Source: Bicyclus anynana (taxonomy: Eukaryota; Arthropoda; Insecta; Lepidoptera; Nymphalidae). Taken from it: DNA of 64,000 nt. Below, in pieces: positions 55,277 through 64,000 of this stretch (within the stretch, counting starts at the first letter, position 1; the number at the start of each line of letters is the position of its first letter). Position numbers and translations under genes: made by a program. The stretch spans positions 3,189,355 to 3,253,354 of the forward strand of contig NC_069104.1 in the NCBI RefSeq assembly GCF_947172395.1, given 5' to 3'. The notes under the pieces were generated by a model. That model worked only from the letters and a program-made list of their open reading frames with translations. It was not told the DNA's origin and searched no databases.

Positions 55277-55806
55277 ACTAATTCACGAGGGCATGATTTG
55301 TATAGTCATAGGTTATGTTAGCTCAAGTTTCTTCTTGTTGTTGTGGATCTAGATAGCAAGATAAGTATTAAGCTTGTCTTTATGAAAATAGCTTTTCATT
55401 AAATAACTTCTGGTTCTGAATATATAGGTTTGCAAAACAGTTTGTAAACTATTTAACAAATACAATTTAATTTTTTATTATTTTTGATCGAAAATTTGAT
55501 TATTTTCACGCAATGCTAATTTGCATTATATTTAAATTGGAATGGTAAACAAGGCCTGAACTCCAATATCGCCTATTGAATACAAAATGGCGTCCAACAA
55601 AGCCAGGCTTGAGGAGTTGATTGAATAATTTCATCGCAGTATCAAACTTGGATTACGAGCCTTAATAGGTTCTATCGGTCTCCAATCATTTGCATACTAG
55701 ACGGCTTATGTTGTTGAGCCCTTAGAGCTAAGGGTGGGATATAATATTCTTTTAGTTTGTGAATCTTCGTAAATAATAAATATACGAATAATTCGCTCTA
55801 TTTCAT
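55277..55806. other. flanking repeat then unassigned
   Basis: The first ~65 bp continue the repeat shared with 57.2 kb. Nothing else recognised. Confidence 0.5.
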
Positions 55807-55920
55807 TCATCATCATCATCATCATATCAGCCGATGGACGTCCACTGCAGGACATAGGCCTTTTGTAGGGACTTCAAAACATCACGATACTGAGCCACCT
55901 GCATCCAGCGATCCCTACCT
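55807..55920 (-). mobile_element. RTE-type LINE, very short 3' end
   Basis: Inverted tail TCATCATCATCATCATATCA, then CGATGGACGTCCACTGCAGG. Only about 110 bp were inserted or remain. Confidence 0.88.
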
Positions 55921-56269
55921 ACTCGTAATCATGGAGGAGATATTGTAAAACTCAGTCGAGCACGTTTCACATAAATACATTTGCACCCAACTCCTACGTG
56001 TTATACCCTTGTCCTCTTGCCTAAAAGTTTAGTTAACTTAACTAAAGGATAATCCCGAATCGTGACATACATATTAGCTACAAATAGAACTATTTGACTA
56101 TAAACCACAAAGCATTTAAACGTTGTTTATATTTTTTTCTTGAACTCCGTAATCGAAACTCCGATAGGTCATACATTTTTTAGGCGAGCCGTACATTTTT
56201 TTCCTTTTGAAAAAGCATATTAAGTATGTACTGTAAGAATATTGATAAATAAGTGATCAAAACCTGTTG
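55921..56269. other. no recognised feature
   Basis: Nothing recognised. Confidence 0.5.
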
Positions 56270-56500
56270 TGGCTGGTGGGAGGCTTCGGCCGTGGCTAGT
56301 TACCACCCTACCGGCAAAGACGTACCGCCAAGCGATTTAGCGTTCCGGTACGATGCCGTGTAGAAACCGAAAGGTGTGTGGATTTTCATCCTCCTCCTAA
56401 CAAGTTAGCCCGCTTCCATCTTAGACTGCATCATCACTTACCATCAGGTGAGATTGTAGTCAAGGGCTAACTTGTAAAAAATAAAAAAAAAAAAAAAAAA
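56270..56500 (+). mobile_element. SINE-A, 5'-truncated, very well preserved
   Basis: Starts GGCTGGTGGGAGGCTTCGGC and is close to the family consensus to its 18-A tail. Likely one of the youngest SINE-A copies here. An AAAACCT word at both edges may be the target duplication. Confidence 0.93.
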
Positions 56501-56627
56501 ACCTTACAAGGGTAGCACAAGATAAGTCATCGGGGTTTCCACCCTTAATCATCAGCTTCTTAATCATATTATCTAGAATATCAAATACACCTTATAAATT
56601 TAAACGTAATGTTACCCACTGACGATC

Positions 56628-56789
56628 AAGTAATCTCACATGCTTGCAGCGCTAACAGCTTGACAACCGATAAAACTGATCGTCTGTTGGTTACGATGTG
56701 CATTGTGCATGACATCACGCCGATCGCGAACACACGATCAGTTTTATCGGACGTCAAGCCTTTAGCGCTGCAGGCATTTGAGATTACTT
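56628..56789. mobile_element. MITE with 55-bp inverted repeats
   Basis: Arms 56628-56682 and 56735-56789 pair with few mismatches (AAGTAATCTCACATGC, GATAAAACTGATCG). The 52-bp centre is noncoding. One arm of a relative lies at 8.6 kb. Confidence 0.88.
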
Positions 56790-56808
56790 AAGTAATATCA
56801 AGTAAGTA

Positions 56809-57107
56809 TCATCAATAATAACCCACATTCGGCTCACTGATGTCTCGAGTCTCCTCTCAGAATGAGAGGGGTTAAGCCAATAGCCCACCACGCTGACCCA
56901 ATGCGGATTGGCAGACTTCACACATGCAGAGAATTAAGAAAATTGTCTGGTACGCAGGTTTCCTCACGATGTTTTTCCTTTTGAGATAAGTGATATTTAA
57001 TTTTTTTTAAATTCACACATCTGAAAAGTTGGAGGTGCATGCCGCGGACCGGATTCGAACCCACACACTCCGGTCCTTCAGTATAGGTCATAACTTCTAT
57101 CACGGCT
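56809..57107 (-). mobile_element. SINE-C, full-length layout
   Basis: On the minus strand: GCCGTGATAGAAGTTATGAC head, B box GGGTTCGAATCCGG, CATGCACCTCCAACTTTTCA, body, end GTGGGTTATTATTGATG. Confidence 0.9.
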
Positions 57108-57270
57108 TTTATTTATCAAGTATAGTGACAGAAGGGCTGGCTCATTTTTTGCGCAAAGGATCAGCTTGGCTGTCCAGCGCAGAAATGCAGCCAGTATTCT
57201 TGCCACCATTCCACGTGGGCATGATTTGTATAGTTATTAGGATAAGTTAGCTTAAGTTCCTTATTGTCTT
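57108..57270 (+). repeat. repeat shared with 54.94-55.34 kb (empty SINE-A site)
   Basis: GAAATGCAGCCAGTATTCTT, then GCCACCATTCC, then GGGCATGATTTGTATAGTTA are contiguous here but split by SINE-A at 55.0 kb. The shared block looks like part of an older dispersed element. Confidence 0.8.
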
Positions 57271-58020
57271 CTTTCTCAGTAAAGTCGTGGTCAATACAAA
57301 GCACTATTGAAATATTCATCAGCTGACACAACTATGACGACAACGCTTGATTTCCCGATTATCCACTTACTAATCACTATCTCAGTTGTATATAGGGCAC
57401 AGCTGCTCAAATAGTAACCACCAAACAACTTTATCTCAGTACAGCATCACAAAATTAACGACCGATAAAAATCTATAATAGATCTCAAAACAGAAGGTGC
57501 ATTAAACGTTATGCAACAAAAAGTTTATTATTATTATGTAAATTCCGAATACCTTGCCACTTGACCCTTTATCAGAACGCCTGATATCGAAATACTGAAG
57601 ACCATAAAACCTGTTCAACCGAATTGAACTTTATCTTAACTGTTTAAAGTATAAAGTTAATAAAAACCCAACATCGCACTTGGATCAATAAATTACCGTT
57701 GGGAAACTAAATGCCAACCAATTATAGCCTTAAAGACCTTCATGTTAGAGGCTGTTATAGGTTTACTAGTGATATTTGTCGACGGTTAACTACATTTCAG
57801 AGCTTTGAAAGAAGCGTCCTTTGATGTTAGGGATATGAACCACTACCGGTGGTTAGTTGTTAACAAGCTTCCGTTGGAAATATTTTATTAAGGATCCTCT
57901 ATAAATGTATACATTTCATAAAACCCTCCGTTTATTAATAACAGACATAATTGAAATGAGGCAGGGTTATACTTTGAAATGAAATTGTTTAAAGCGCAAA
58001 GTATAAGCTCGCTTCTATCT
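57271..58020. other. no recognised feature
   Basis: Nothing recognised. Confidence 0.5.
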
Positions 58021-58087
58021 TAAGCCCTCATTCGTACGATAGGTTTTTTAACGGACGTTAAAAAAACTCTCGGGCGAATGAGGGCTA
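58021..58087. mobile_element. minimal foldback MITE (family with 2.6 kb)
   Basis: TAAGCCCTCATTCGTACGAT, a central TTTTTTAACGGACGTTAAAA and CGAATGAGGGCTA fold back on each other over about 65 bp. It is essentially the terminal repeats of the 2.6-kb element with the centre gone. Confidence 0.8.
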
Positions 58088-58149
58088 ACTGGGCATTGAA
58101 TTGAAAAAAAAATATATAAAGCCTGTATTATTTAAAACTGTTTACTGAA

Positions 58150-58330
58150 AAGCTTTTGCCCGCGACTGCATTCGCATTAAATTCTGTTTTTTACAAATCC
58201 CACGGAAAACATGATTTTTTTATCAAAATAATCTTAGCTTATATGTGGTAAACCTCCATTTCAGCCAAATCCGTTATGTAAGAGTTACAAACATACACAC
58301 AAACTTTCGCCTTTACAATATTAGTGTTAG
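58150..58330 (-). mobile_element. Helitron-like element, old
   Basis: CCCGCGACTGCATTCGC, TTTACAAATCCCACGG, CATTTCAGCCAAATCCG and ACACACAAACTTTCGCC are in family order on the minus strand. Ends eroded. Confidence 0.65.
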
Positions 58331-58423
58331 ATTTGTATCAAGATAAAATCTTTCTCCGCCGCAATCTACAGTGTTTACTATTCGTCTAATAAAATTATGA
58401 GTTAACAAAACTATGTTAACGAA

Positions 58424-58794
58424 CTAGCGGACGCCCGCGATTTCGTCCGCGTGGAATTCAGTTTTTCACAAATCCCGGGATTTTCCGGGATAAAAAGTAG
58501 CCTATGTGTTAATCCAGACTATAATCTATCTCTACTTAAAATTTCAGATGATTCGCTTCAGTAGCCGAGGCGTGAAAGAGTAACAAACATTCGTACCATC
58601 AAAATTATGAGGTTTTCGCTAATCTCGGGAATCCATGATTTTTTTCGGGATAAAAATTATTAATTAGTAGCCTATGTGTTAATCCAGAGTTAAATCCATT
58701 TCCATTCCAAATTTCAGCCAAATCGGTTCAGTGTAGCGGCGTTAAAGAGTAACAAACATCCATACAAACTTTCGCGTTTTTAATATTAGTAGGA
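58424..58794 (-). mobile_element. Helitron-like element, tandem dimer
   Basis: Ends: inverted CTAGCGGACGCCCGCGATTT on the left and AATATTAGTAGGA|T on the right. The middle motif TAGCCTATGTGTTAATCCAG and the downstream TTCAGTAGC/AACAAACAT part occur twice, so two units share one pair of ends. Confidence 0.88.
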
Positions 58795-59183
58795 TAGGAG
58801 CTTTACAACTTATAAATCAGTTAATAATATTTGCTAACTAACTTAATGATATTTGCAAGTACTCTATTTGTATATTAATCTCAATATTTCTTCCAAAACT
58901 TAATTCCCATAATTGCGTCGTCCAGTTTCATCTGGATAATGTAGCATTACAGTGAGTGGATTACGAATAATAAGCAGGTGAACAACACCATCCATCACGA
59001 GGCGTTCGCCCACCGTTCCGCTGACTCACACATAAATTATGAAGGGTGGGTTAAAAATGTTATTCACCATTTTTGCTTAGTAATCGTGTTTCAACTCAGC
59101 ACCTGTTGGGAGAAAACTTTTTACGAATATTTCGCAGTAATTTGTCAAAACGGCAATGAATATGTTTACAAAGTGTTTACGTT
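58795..59183. other. no recognised feature
   Basis: A short plus-strand frame at 58978-59190 has no domain signature. Confidence 0.45.
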
Positions 59184-59720
59184 AATATAAACTAATATTA
59201 TCAAGAGGTAATGTGTGTTCTTGATTTTGTGTGACTGTAAGGTGTAAGCTCTGGATCTACTATACCGTTATTGAGAATTAGATGGGGAGTCACTTTATTT
59301 CTGGATCTACTATACCGTTATTGAGAATTCGATGGGGAGTCACTTTATTTCTGGATCTACTATACCGTTATTGAAAATTCGATGGAGAGTCACTTTATTT
59401 CTGGATCTACTATACCGTTATTGAGAATTCGATGGAGAGTCACTTTATTTCTGGATCTACTATACCGTTATTGAGAATTCGATGGAGAGTCACTTTATTT
59501 CTGGATCTACTATACCGTTATTGAGAATTCGATGGAAAGTCACTTTATTTCTGGATCTACTATACCGTTATTGAGAATTCGATGGAAAGTCACTTTATTT
59601 CTGGATCTACTATACCGTTATTGAGAATTCGATGGAGAGTCACTTTTTTTGCCATAGGCTATATATTATTCACGTACTCCCACGGGAACTACGCGGGTAA
59701 AACCGCGAGGCGTCGACTAG
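59184..59720 (+). mobile_element. Helitron-like element expanded by an internal minisatellite
   Basis: A family-like start (AATATAAACTAATATTATCAAG) and end (GGTAAAACCGCGAGG, CGTCGACTAG before T) enclose eight tandem 50-bp units. Without them the element would be about 190 bp, like the copy at 49.9 kb. Confidence 0.78.
59251..59650 (+). repeat. 50-bp minisatellite, eight exact-length units
   Basis: Unit CTGGATCTACTATACCGTTA followed by TTGAGAATTCGATGGAGAGT and CACTTTATTT, at exactly 50-bp spacing from 59251 to 59601. Units differ only at a few positions (GGGG/GAG/AAAG before AGT, GAGAATTA in the first). Very homogeneous, so recent. Confidence 0.97.
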
Positions 59721-59884
59721 TATTATATTTTATTACAATTATACAACGCCTTAACTCTACCTCTACAAAAAAATTAATTATTTTGAAACAAAACACTACA
59801 TTTTCTTTCAACATAGCCGTTGTTAGTGATTTTTGTTAGTTTTGTATTTTCCTAACATGATAACACGAACATATGTTTCTAGAC

Positions 59885-60090
59885 TTATTCACTCAGGTCA
59901 GGGTTACCCCCTCCCGAATGGCCCTCTAAGCCGAGGTCCGAGTCTCATAGGAGACGCCCTTAGAGAGTCGTTCCGTCCTCTATCTTTATTTCAGCCTTCG
60001 GGTCTCATCAGGCGATGCTTCTGCGCTCGCCAAAACCCCCGAGTGACGCCGTAATGGTCCCACATCTAACCATCGGCACTTACTCAACAC
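59885..60090. repeat. GC-rich segment of unknown origin
   Basis: CTATCTTTATTTCAGCCTTC, GGGTCTCATCAGGCG and CCCCCGAGTGACGCCG stand out from the AT-rich flanks. An 85-200 bp insertion such as a LINE 3' UTR in minus orientation is plausible, but there is no second copy here to test it. Confidence 0.4.
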
Positions 60091-60973
60091 GAAAAAAAAA
60101 GGTTTGTCAGACTTCTGGCTCTTCTGGATCATAGTTGACATATAAATAAAAAAAAAAAATTAAAAACCGTTAATCAGGATCTTTTATAATTATTTAGATA
60201 TACCTAGTTCTGTAAATCTTCTCATACCTATAAATCGCAACTTTTTATGGAAAAGTTAAGTAAATTATCAAGAATGAACTTAACATAAACAAGGGAGTAA
60301 ATTTGCATTTTATAAAAACTTCCACTTGAAATTTATGCACTCCACTCAATCTTTCGTGTCAGAGCTTTGATGTTTTAACACCTCGTGATTAACTGCAGAC
60401 GCGTTTCGAAACTTATGACTGACGAATTAATAAGCGATGTGACGTAACATTTTATTAAGACAATGCACAACAATCGTTCATTCCCATAACACATGCACAG
60501 GATTGTAAACTTAATATCTTTGTTAATAAGGCTCAATGTAGTATATAGGATAGATGGCTCATTTACGCGTGGTTTAGTGTAATTTTCTTCATAGATGCAT
60601 GGGTTCAGACAATGGCCCGTGGGCGTTTAAGGGCCACGATCTATTGCGTACATCGGTTCAGCTGTGGAATAACAAAATTCTGCTAATATATCATTATATT
60701 CAAATGTATGTTTGTATTTGTCATATATTTTTGGTACAGGTGGATAGAAAAATTGTCAGAATATGGATTATCGTTTTTAGTTCTTGTGTTTTGTACACAC
60801 AGTTGGGCAAAGTGTGTTATACGAGTACGAAGTTGACTATTCAAAACGTTAAATAATTTTAATACGATCAACATAGTTTTTATGTTTATAGTTCAATATT
60901 TATTAGTGCCATTCAATAAACAGCGGTGATTTGGGCATCACAGGTTTTTTGTTGATCTCTCTGTTGCAGTTGC
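60091..60973. other. no recognised feature
   Basis: Nothing recognised. Confidence 0.5.
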
Positions 60974-61123
60974 TATAGCTTGACAAGTTCGTTGGTGACA
61001 CTAACATGATATGCGGGCGACGGGGGGAAAGGACTGCGTGGTGTGAAGTCGTGGGAGCATTGCTACTCTCTCCCAGCCCGCGCGTATCATCGGGAGTGTT
61101 ACAAACGAATTTGCCAAGCTATA
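60974..61123 (-). mobile_element. GC-rich MITE, copy 2 (family with 40.9 kb)
   Basis: TATAGCTTGACAAGTTCGTT at the left is inverted at the right as AACGAATTTGCCAAGCTATA. The interior, read on the minus strand, matches copy 1. Confidence 0.85.
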
Positions 61124-61600
61124 GTGCTGCCGTTTGTAACAGAGAACTTCTGGGTTCGATTCCCAACTTGAATCAGCTTAGGATTTTATATTATCTAATG
61201 TTTTTACCGAGGCATCGGCCTTAACTTGTTACCTATCAACAAAGACTTACTGCCAAGTAATCGTAACGCAAAAGGATGTGTTTCGGTACGAAACCGCGTA
61301 AAATCCATCGGAGGTATGGGTTGAATAAAACTTCTACCTTATTCAAGTAATTCCTTTTTTTTGACGCTTGGATATGCTTTTACGCATCGCGACCGTAGAG
61401 TTACAGGTAGAACTGGCATTCTACTGGGTATGTGGGACTCACTGACACCAGAATAGCCATAAAACTCAATGGAGCCATTGCGTCCTATTGGGATGCGAAA
61501 GGATCGCAAAAGGCAATTTCTTATCCAAGTAAGCCTGCTGCAACTTAGCAAATGCATCGTCGCTCAACATCAGGTGAGATCGCTGTCAATGGTTAACTGA
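61124..61600 (+). mobile_element. SINE-A relative, strongly diverged
   Basis: B box TCTGGGTTCGATTCCC, then CGAGGCATCGGCCTTAACTT, CAAAGACTTACTGCCAAG, CGGTACGAAACCG and the end part CATCGTCGCTCAACATCAGG with GTCAATGGTTAACTG follow SINE-A order. About 200 bp near the middle do not match and may be an insertion. Confidence 0.55.
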
Positions 61601-61942
61601 TCTATACTTATAATAGAGCGATGTAATGTAATTCGGACATCACGCTGAAACTACTAAATGAATTCAAATGAAGCTTAGCACGGTTTAAGACCAAAATACG
61701 GAGAAAGTGGTAGGATACTTCTTATTGCAAAAATAAAATAAGAAGGGGGTGAAATAGGGGTTGAAAGTTTGTATGAAAAGTCCTTCATTTTTAGAGTTAC
61801 AGTTTTAAAAATTTGTTCATAAATCATGTTAAAATATACGAAATATAATGGGATTCAAAAATTTTTAAAATTCAAACTCTAAAGTGGTGAAATATGGCTT
61901 GACATTGATTTCCACGCGGCCGAAGTCGCGGGCGTCCGCTGG
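61601..61942 (+). mobile_element. Helitron-like element, long subfamily
   Basis: A|TCTATACTTATAATAGAG start, AATAAGAAGGGGGTGAAATA interior, CGCGGGCGTCCGCTGG end before T. CTGG still fits the CTRR rule. Confidence 0.88.
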
Positions 61943-62540
61943 TCATGGAATAAATAAGGCTTTTAATGCGGAAGGAAAAAGAACCGAATTTCATGCAGAC
62001 GATTTTGTGCGATTCTTGGCTAACAGTAAAGTTGCAGGCAAAAGCTAGAAGATCTCAAGTGGCGATAACCGCGAGATGTTGTCAAAATGTCAGCAAATGA
62101 TTTTGCGCTGCGTTCACGGCAACGGACAGTTGTTAGCCCGTGTTTGGCAAATGCTGAATGTTGGTAATCAAAATATATTGTACTGGTTATTGCTAAATGC
62201 AATTGCAAGTGTAGGTCCTTACTGAAATGCCGTAGTAATCTATACATATAACTGGTTGATTCCTTGGTTAGGCATGATGAGTGGGTTCGAGTTGAGATTA
62301 TTAAATTCGTTTTTTTTCTGCGAAATTCTAATTTGACCAGCTATTTTACTAACTTTGACGTTGTTAGTTGACATATACGCAATTGCGATGACATTTCTAA
62401 GTTGATTTAATGTTCATTTCAATAGGTTGATAATAAAGACAAAACTAGTGAATAGGCAAGCAGATCGGAGGATTAATGTGTAATGTACCAAAAGGAAGAC
62501 ACGCGATACACGTTGTGGTCCGTCTGTCTGTTTTTTTTTC
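61943..62540. other. no recognised feature
   Basis: Nothing recognised. Confidence 0.5.
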
Positions 62541-62866
62541 TATTTTATTCTTTACAAGTTAGCCCTTGACTACAATCTCACCTGATGGTAGGTAAGTGAT
62601 GATGCAGTCTAAGATGGAAGCGGGCTAACTTGTTAGGAGGTCAGGAGTTCCACACCCCTTTCGGTTTCTACACGGCATCGTATCGGAACGCTAAATCGCT
62701 TGGCGGTACGTCTTTGCCGGTAGGGTGGTAACTAGCCACGGCGGAAGCCTCCCACCAGCCAGACTTGGACCAATTAAGAAAATCTCAATCGGCCCAGCCG
62801 GGGATCGAACCCAGGACCTCCGTCTTGTAAATCCACCGCGCTTACCACTGCGCCACGGAGGCTGTC
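62541..62866 (-). mobile_element. SINE-A, full length, well preserved
   Basis: On the minus strand GCCTCCGTGGCGCAGTGGTA (intact A box), GGGTTCGATCCCCGGCTGGG (intact B box), full body and AACTTGTAAAGAATAAAATA tail. GTCTGTC words on both sides may be the target duplication. The best full copy of the family in the window. Confidence 0.95.
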
Positions 62867-63525
62867 TGTCCAAACTTTATTACGGAAAAGCTTGTAAGTA
62901 TCATGTTAATATCTTTATGAAGCTACTTTAAATAAGATACGGCTGTTTATGTTATTAGTACTATAAGTTTTATCATAAAACAATCGTTATATTCAATACA
63001 GTTGTAAGCCATAATAAGTACTAATTTTCTAGGCACTTTAACTGGACAATTGGCCAATCATATCCGCCTACGCTACCACTGAGCAATCTAAAGAAATAAC
63101 CTTTAATTTCATATAATATAAATAAATAACTCGATGTCCTACTTTAAGATCCAAAGTACAAACAATATTTAGAAATATTTCCTAAGCCTTAGCTTTAAAG
63201 CTTAGTAATTGTCAATTTGAAGTTAGAATTTTATAGAAATATCTACAATATAAAGTTTCAACTTTTAACACACTTAAAAACGTCTGAAAATCCTAATTTT
63301 TTTTAGAATTTAAACTTTGTTTAAAAAAACACAAAGTCAACTGGGAAATATCATCTACTGTATGATGTTTTACCTATAATCTCAATTTTGATCAGTTAGC
63401 ATTAAATCAATAGTGAAAACAAAATCACGTGACTTAAGAATTACTAACAATAGCTAGCTGATAAATTTCCTATAAATGTTCATTAATATACGACAAAGTT
63501 AGTAAATTGCCTTCAGGTGACGCAT
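62867..63525. other. no recognised feature
   Basis: Nothing recognised. Confidence 0.5.
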
Positions 63526-63745
63526 GCTCGTTGAACGCTATGTCCACGTGGAATTTAGTTTTTCACAAATCCCGCGGGAACCATGGATTTTTCCGGGATG
63601 AAAAGTAGCCTATGTGTTAATCCAGAGTAAAATCTATTTCCATTCCAAATTCCAGCCAAATCGGTTCAGTAGCCGCAACGTAAAAGAGGAACAAACATAC
63701 TTACACACTTACACACAAACTTTCGCTATTATAATGTTAGTAGGA
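63526..63745 (-). mobile_element. Helitron-like element
   Basis: CACAAATCCCGCGGGAACC, TAGCCTATGTGTTAATCCAG and AGCCAAATCGGTTCAGTAGC follow the 58.4-kb copy. The right edge GTTAGTAGGA|T is the inverted 5' TC end. The CTAG end is eroded. Confidence 0.8.
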
Positions 63746-64000
63746 TAGGATTTGTAGGATTGTTATTAGTGTGATTTATTTTAATAAAAAAAATAGCCAT
63801 TTAACGTTAACAATTTTAGGCATACCTATATCTAGATGTACATACCAACATTGTTTGGGGGTTGAACATAAAATGGAAGCTTTTAAAATTAAGTGGATAA
63901 CAAAAACACCGGAGAGACTTTTAAGCCATTATACTGAAATAACTCGAAAAATATGCTGAAAGCATGCTCGTTTGTGTAAAAATTTTATTACGGCTCCCTA
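63746..64000. other. no recognised feature
   Basis: Window end, AT-rich, nothing recognised. Confidence 0.5.

Noticed and set aside
1..64000. CRISPR arrays, operons or bacterial-type systems
   Set aside because: The repeats are tandem minisatellites without spacers, and the sequence is clearly insect nuclear DNA.

Overview
The window is about 64 kb of AT-rich nuclear DNA from an insect, almost certainly a moth or butterfly. The evidence is the repeat content: tRNA-headed SINEs, RTE-type LINE 3' ends with (GATGAT)n tails, Helitron-like elements of the form A|TC...hairpin-CTAG|T, many small inverted-repeat elements, and one BEL/Pao LTR retrotransposon. These combinations are familiar from Lepidoptera. 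The species cannot be fixed from sequence alone. No host protein-coding gene, rRNA gene or functional tRNA gene could be supported, so the stretch is intergenic or lies inside a large intron.

The only long open reading frame belongs to a complete BEL/Pao element at 20020-26013 (minus strand). It has two 146-bp LTRs that I read as identical, a 5-bp ATTAT target duplication, and one uninterrupted gag-pol frame of 1717 codons from the first ATG. All expected catalytic residues are visible, which points to a very recent insertion that could still be mobile.

Repeat families are named here for convenience. SINE-A has a head reading GTGGCGCAGTGG...GGTTCGATCCCC and a tail AACTTGTAAAGAATAAAA. SINE-B has a related head followed by an AAAATATTTGTGTGATG body. 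SINE-C has a GTGATAGCCCAGTGG head and a GGGTTGATAATGATGATG tail. SINE-D is a further tRNA-like family. SINE-C and the RTE LINE share the GATGAT tail, so SINE-C is probably copied by that LINE.

Layout: 1-7.2 kb is mostly unique AT-rich DNA with one MITE. 7.2-15 kb is dense in SINEs, LINE ends and Helitron-like pieces, and includes a broken R2/R4-like endonuclease region. 16.9-17.9 kb is a 45-bp minisatellite with a 359-bp higher-order duplication. 20-26 kb is the BEL/Pao element. 26.4-43.6 kb is a mosaic of nested repeats and MITEs. 44.2-47.2 kb is nearly repeat-free. 48.9-49.8 kb holds an RTE insertion with an inverted 5' part nested in a SINE. 50.6-63.7 kb is again mosaic, including a Helitron-like element swollen by eight exact 50-bp repeats.

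The genes do not form a pathway. The biology is that of mobile DNA: an autonomous LTR element, LINE ends that probably supply the machinery for SINEs, and non-autonomous Helitron-like and TIR elements whose autonomous partners are not in the window.
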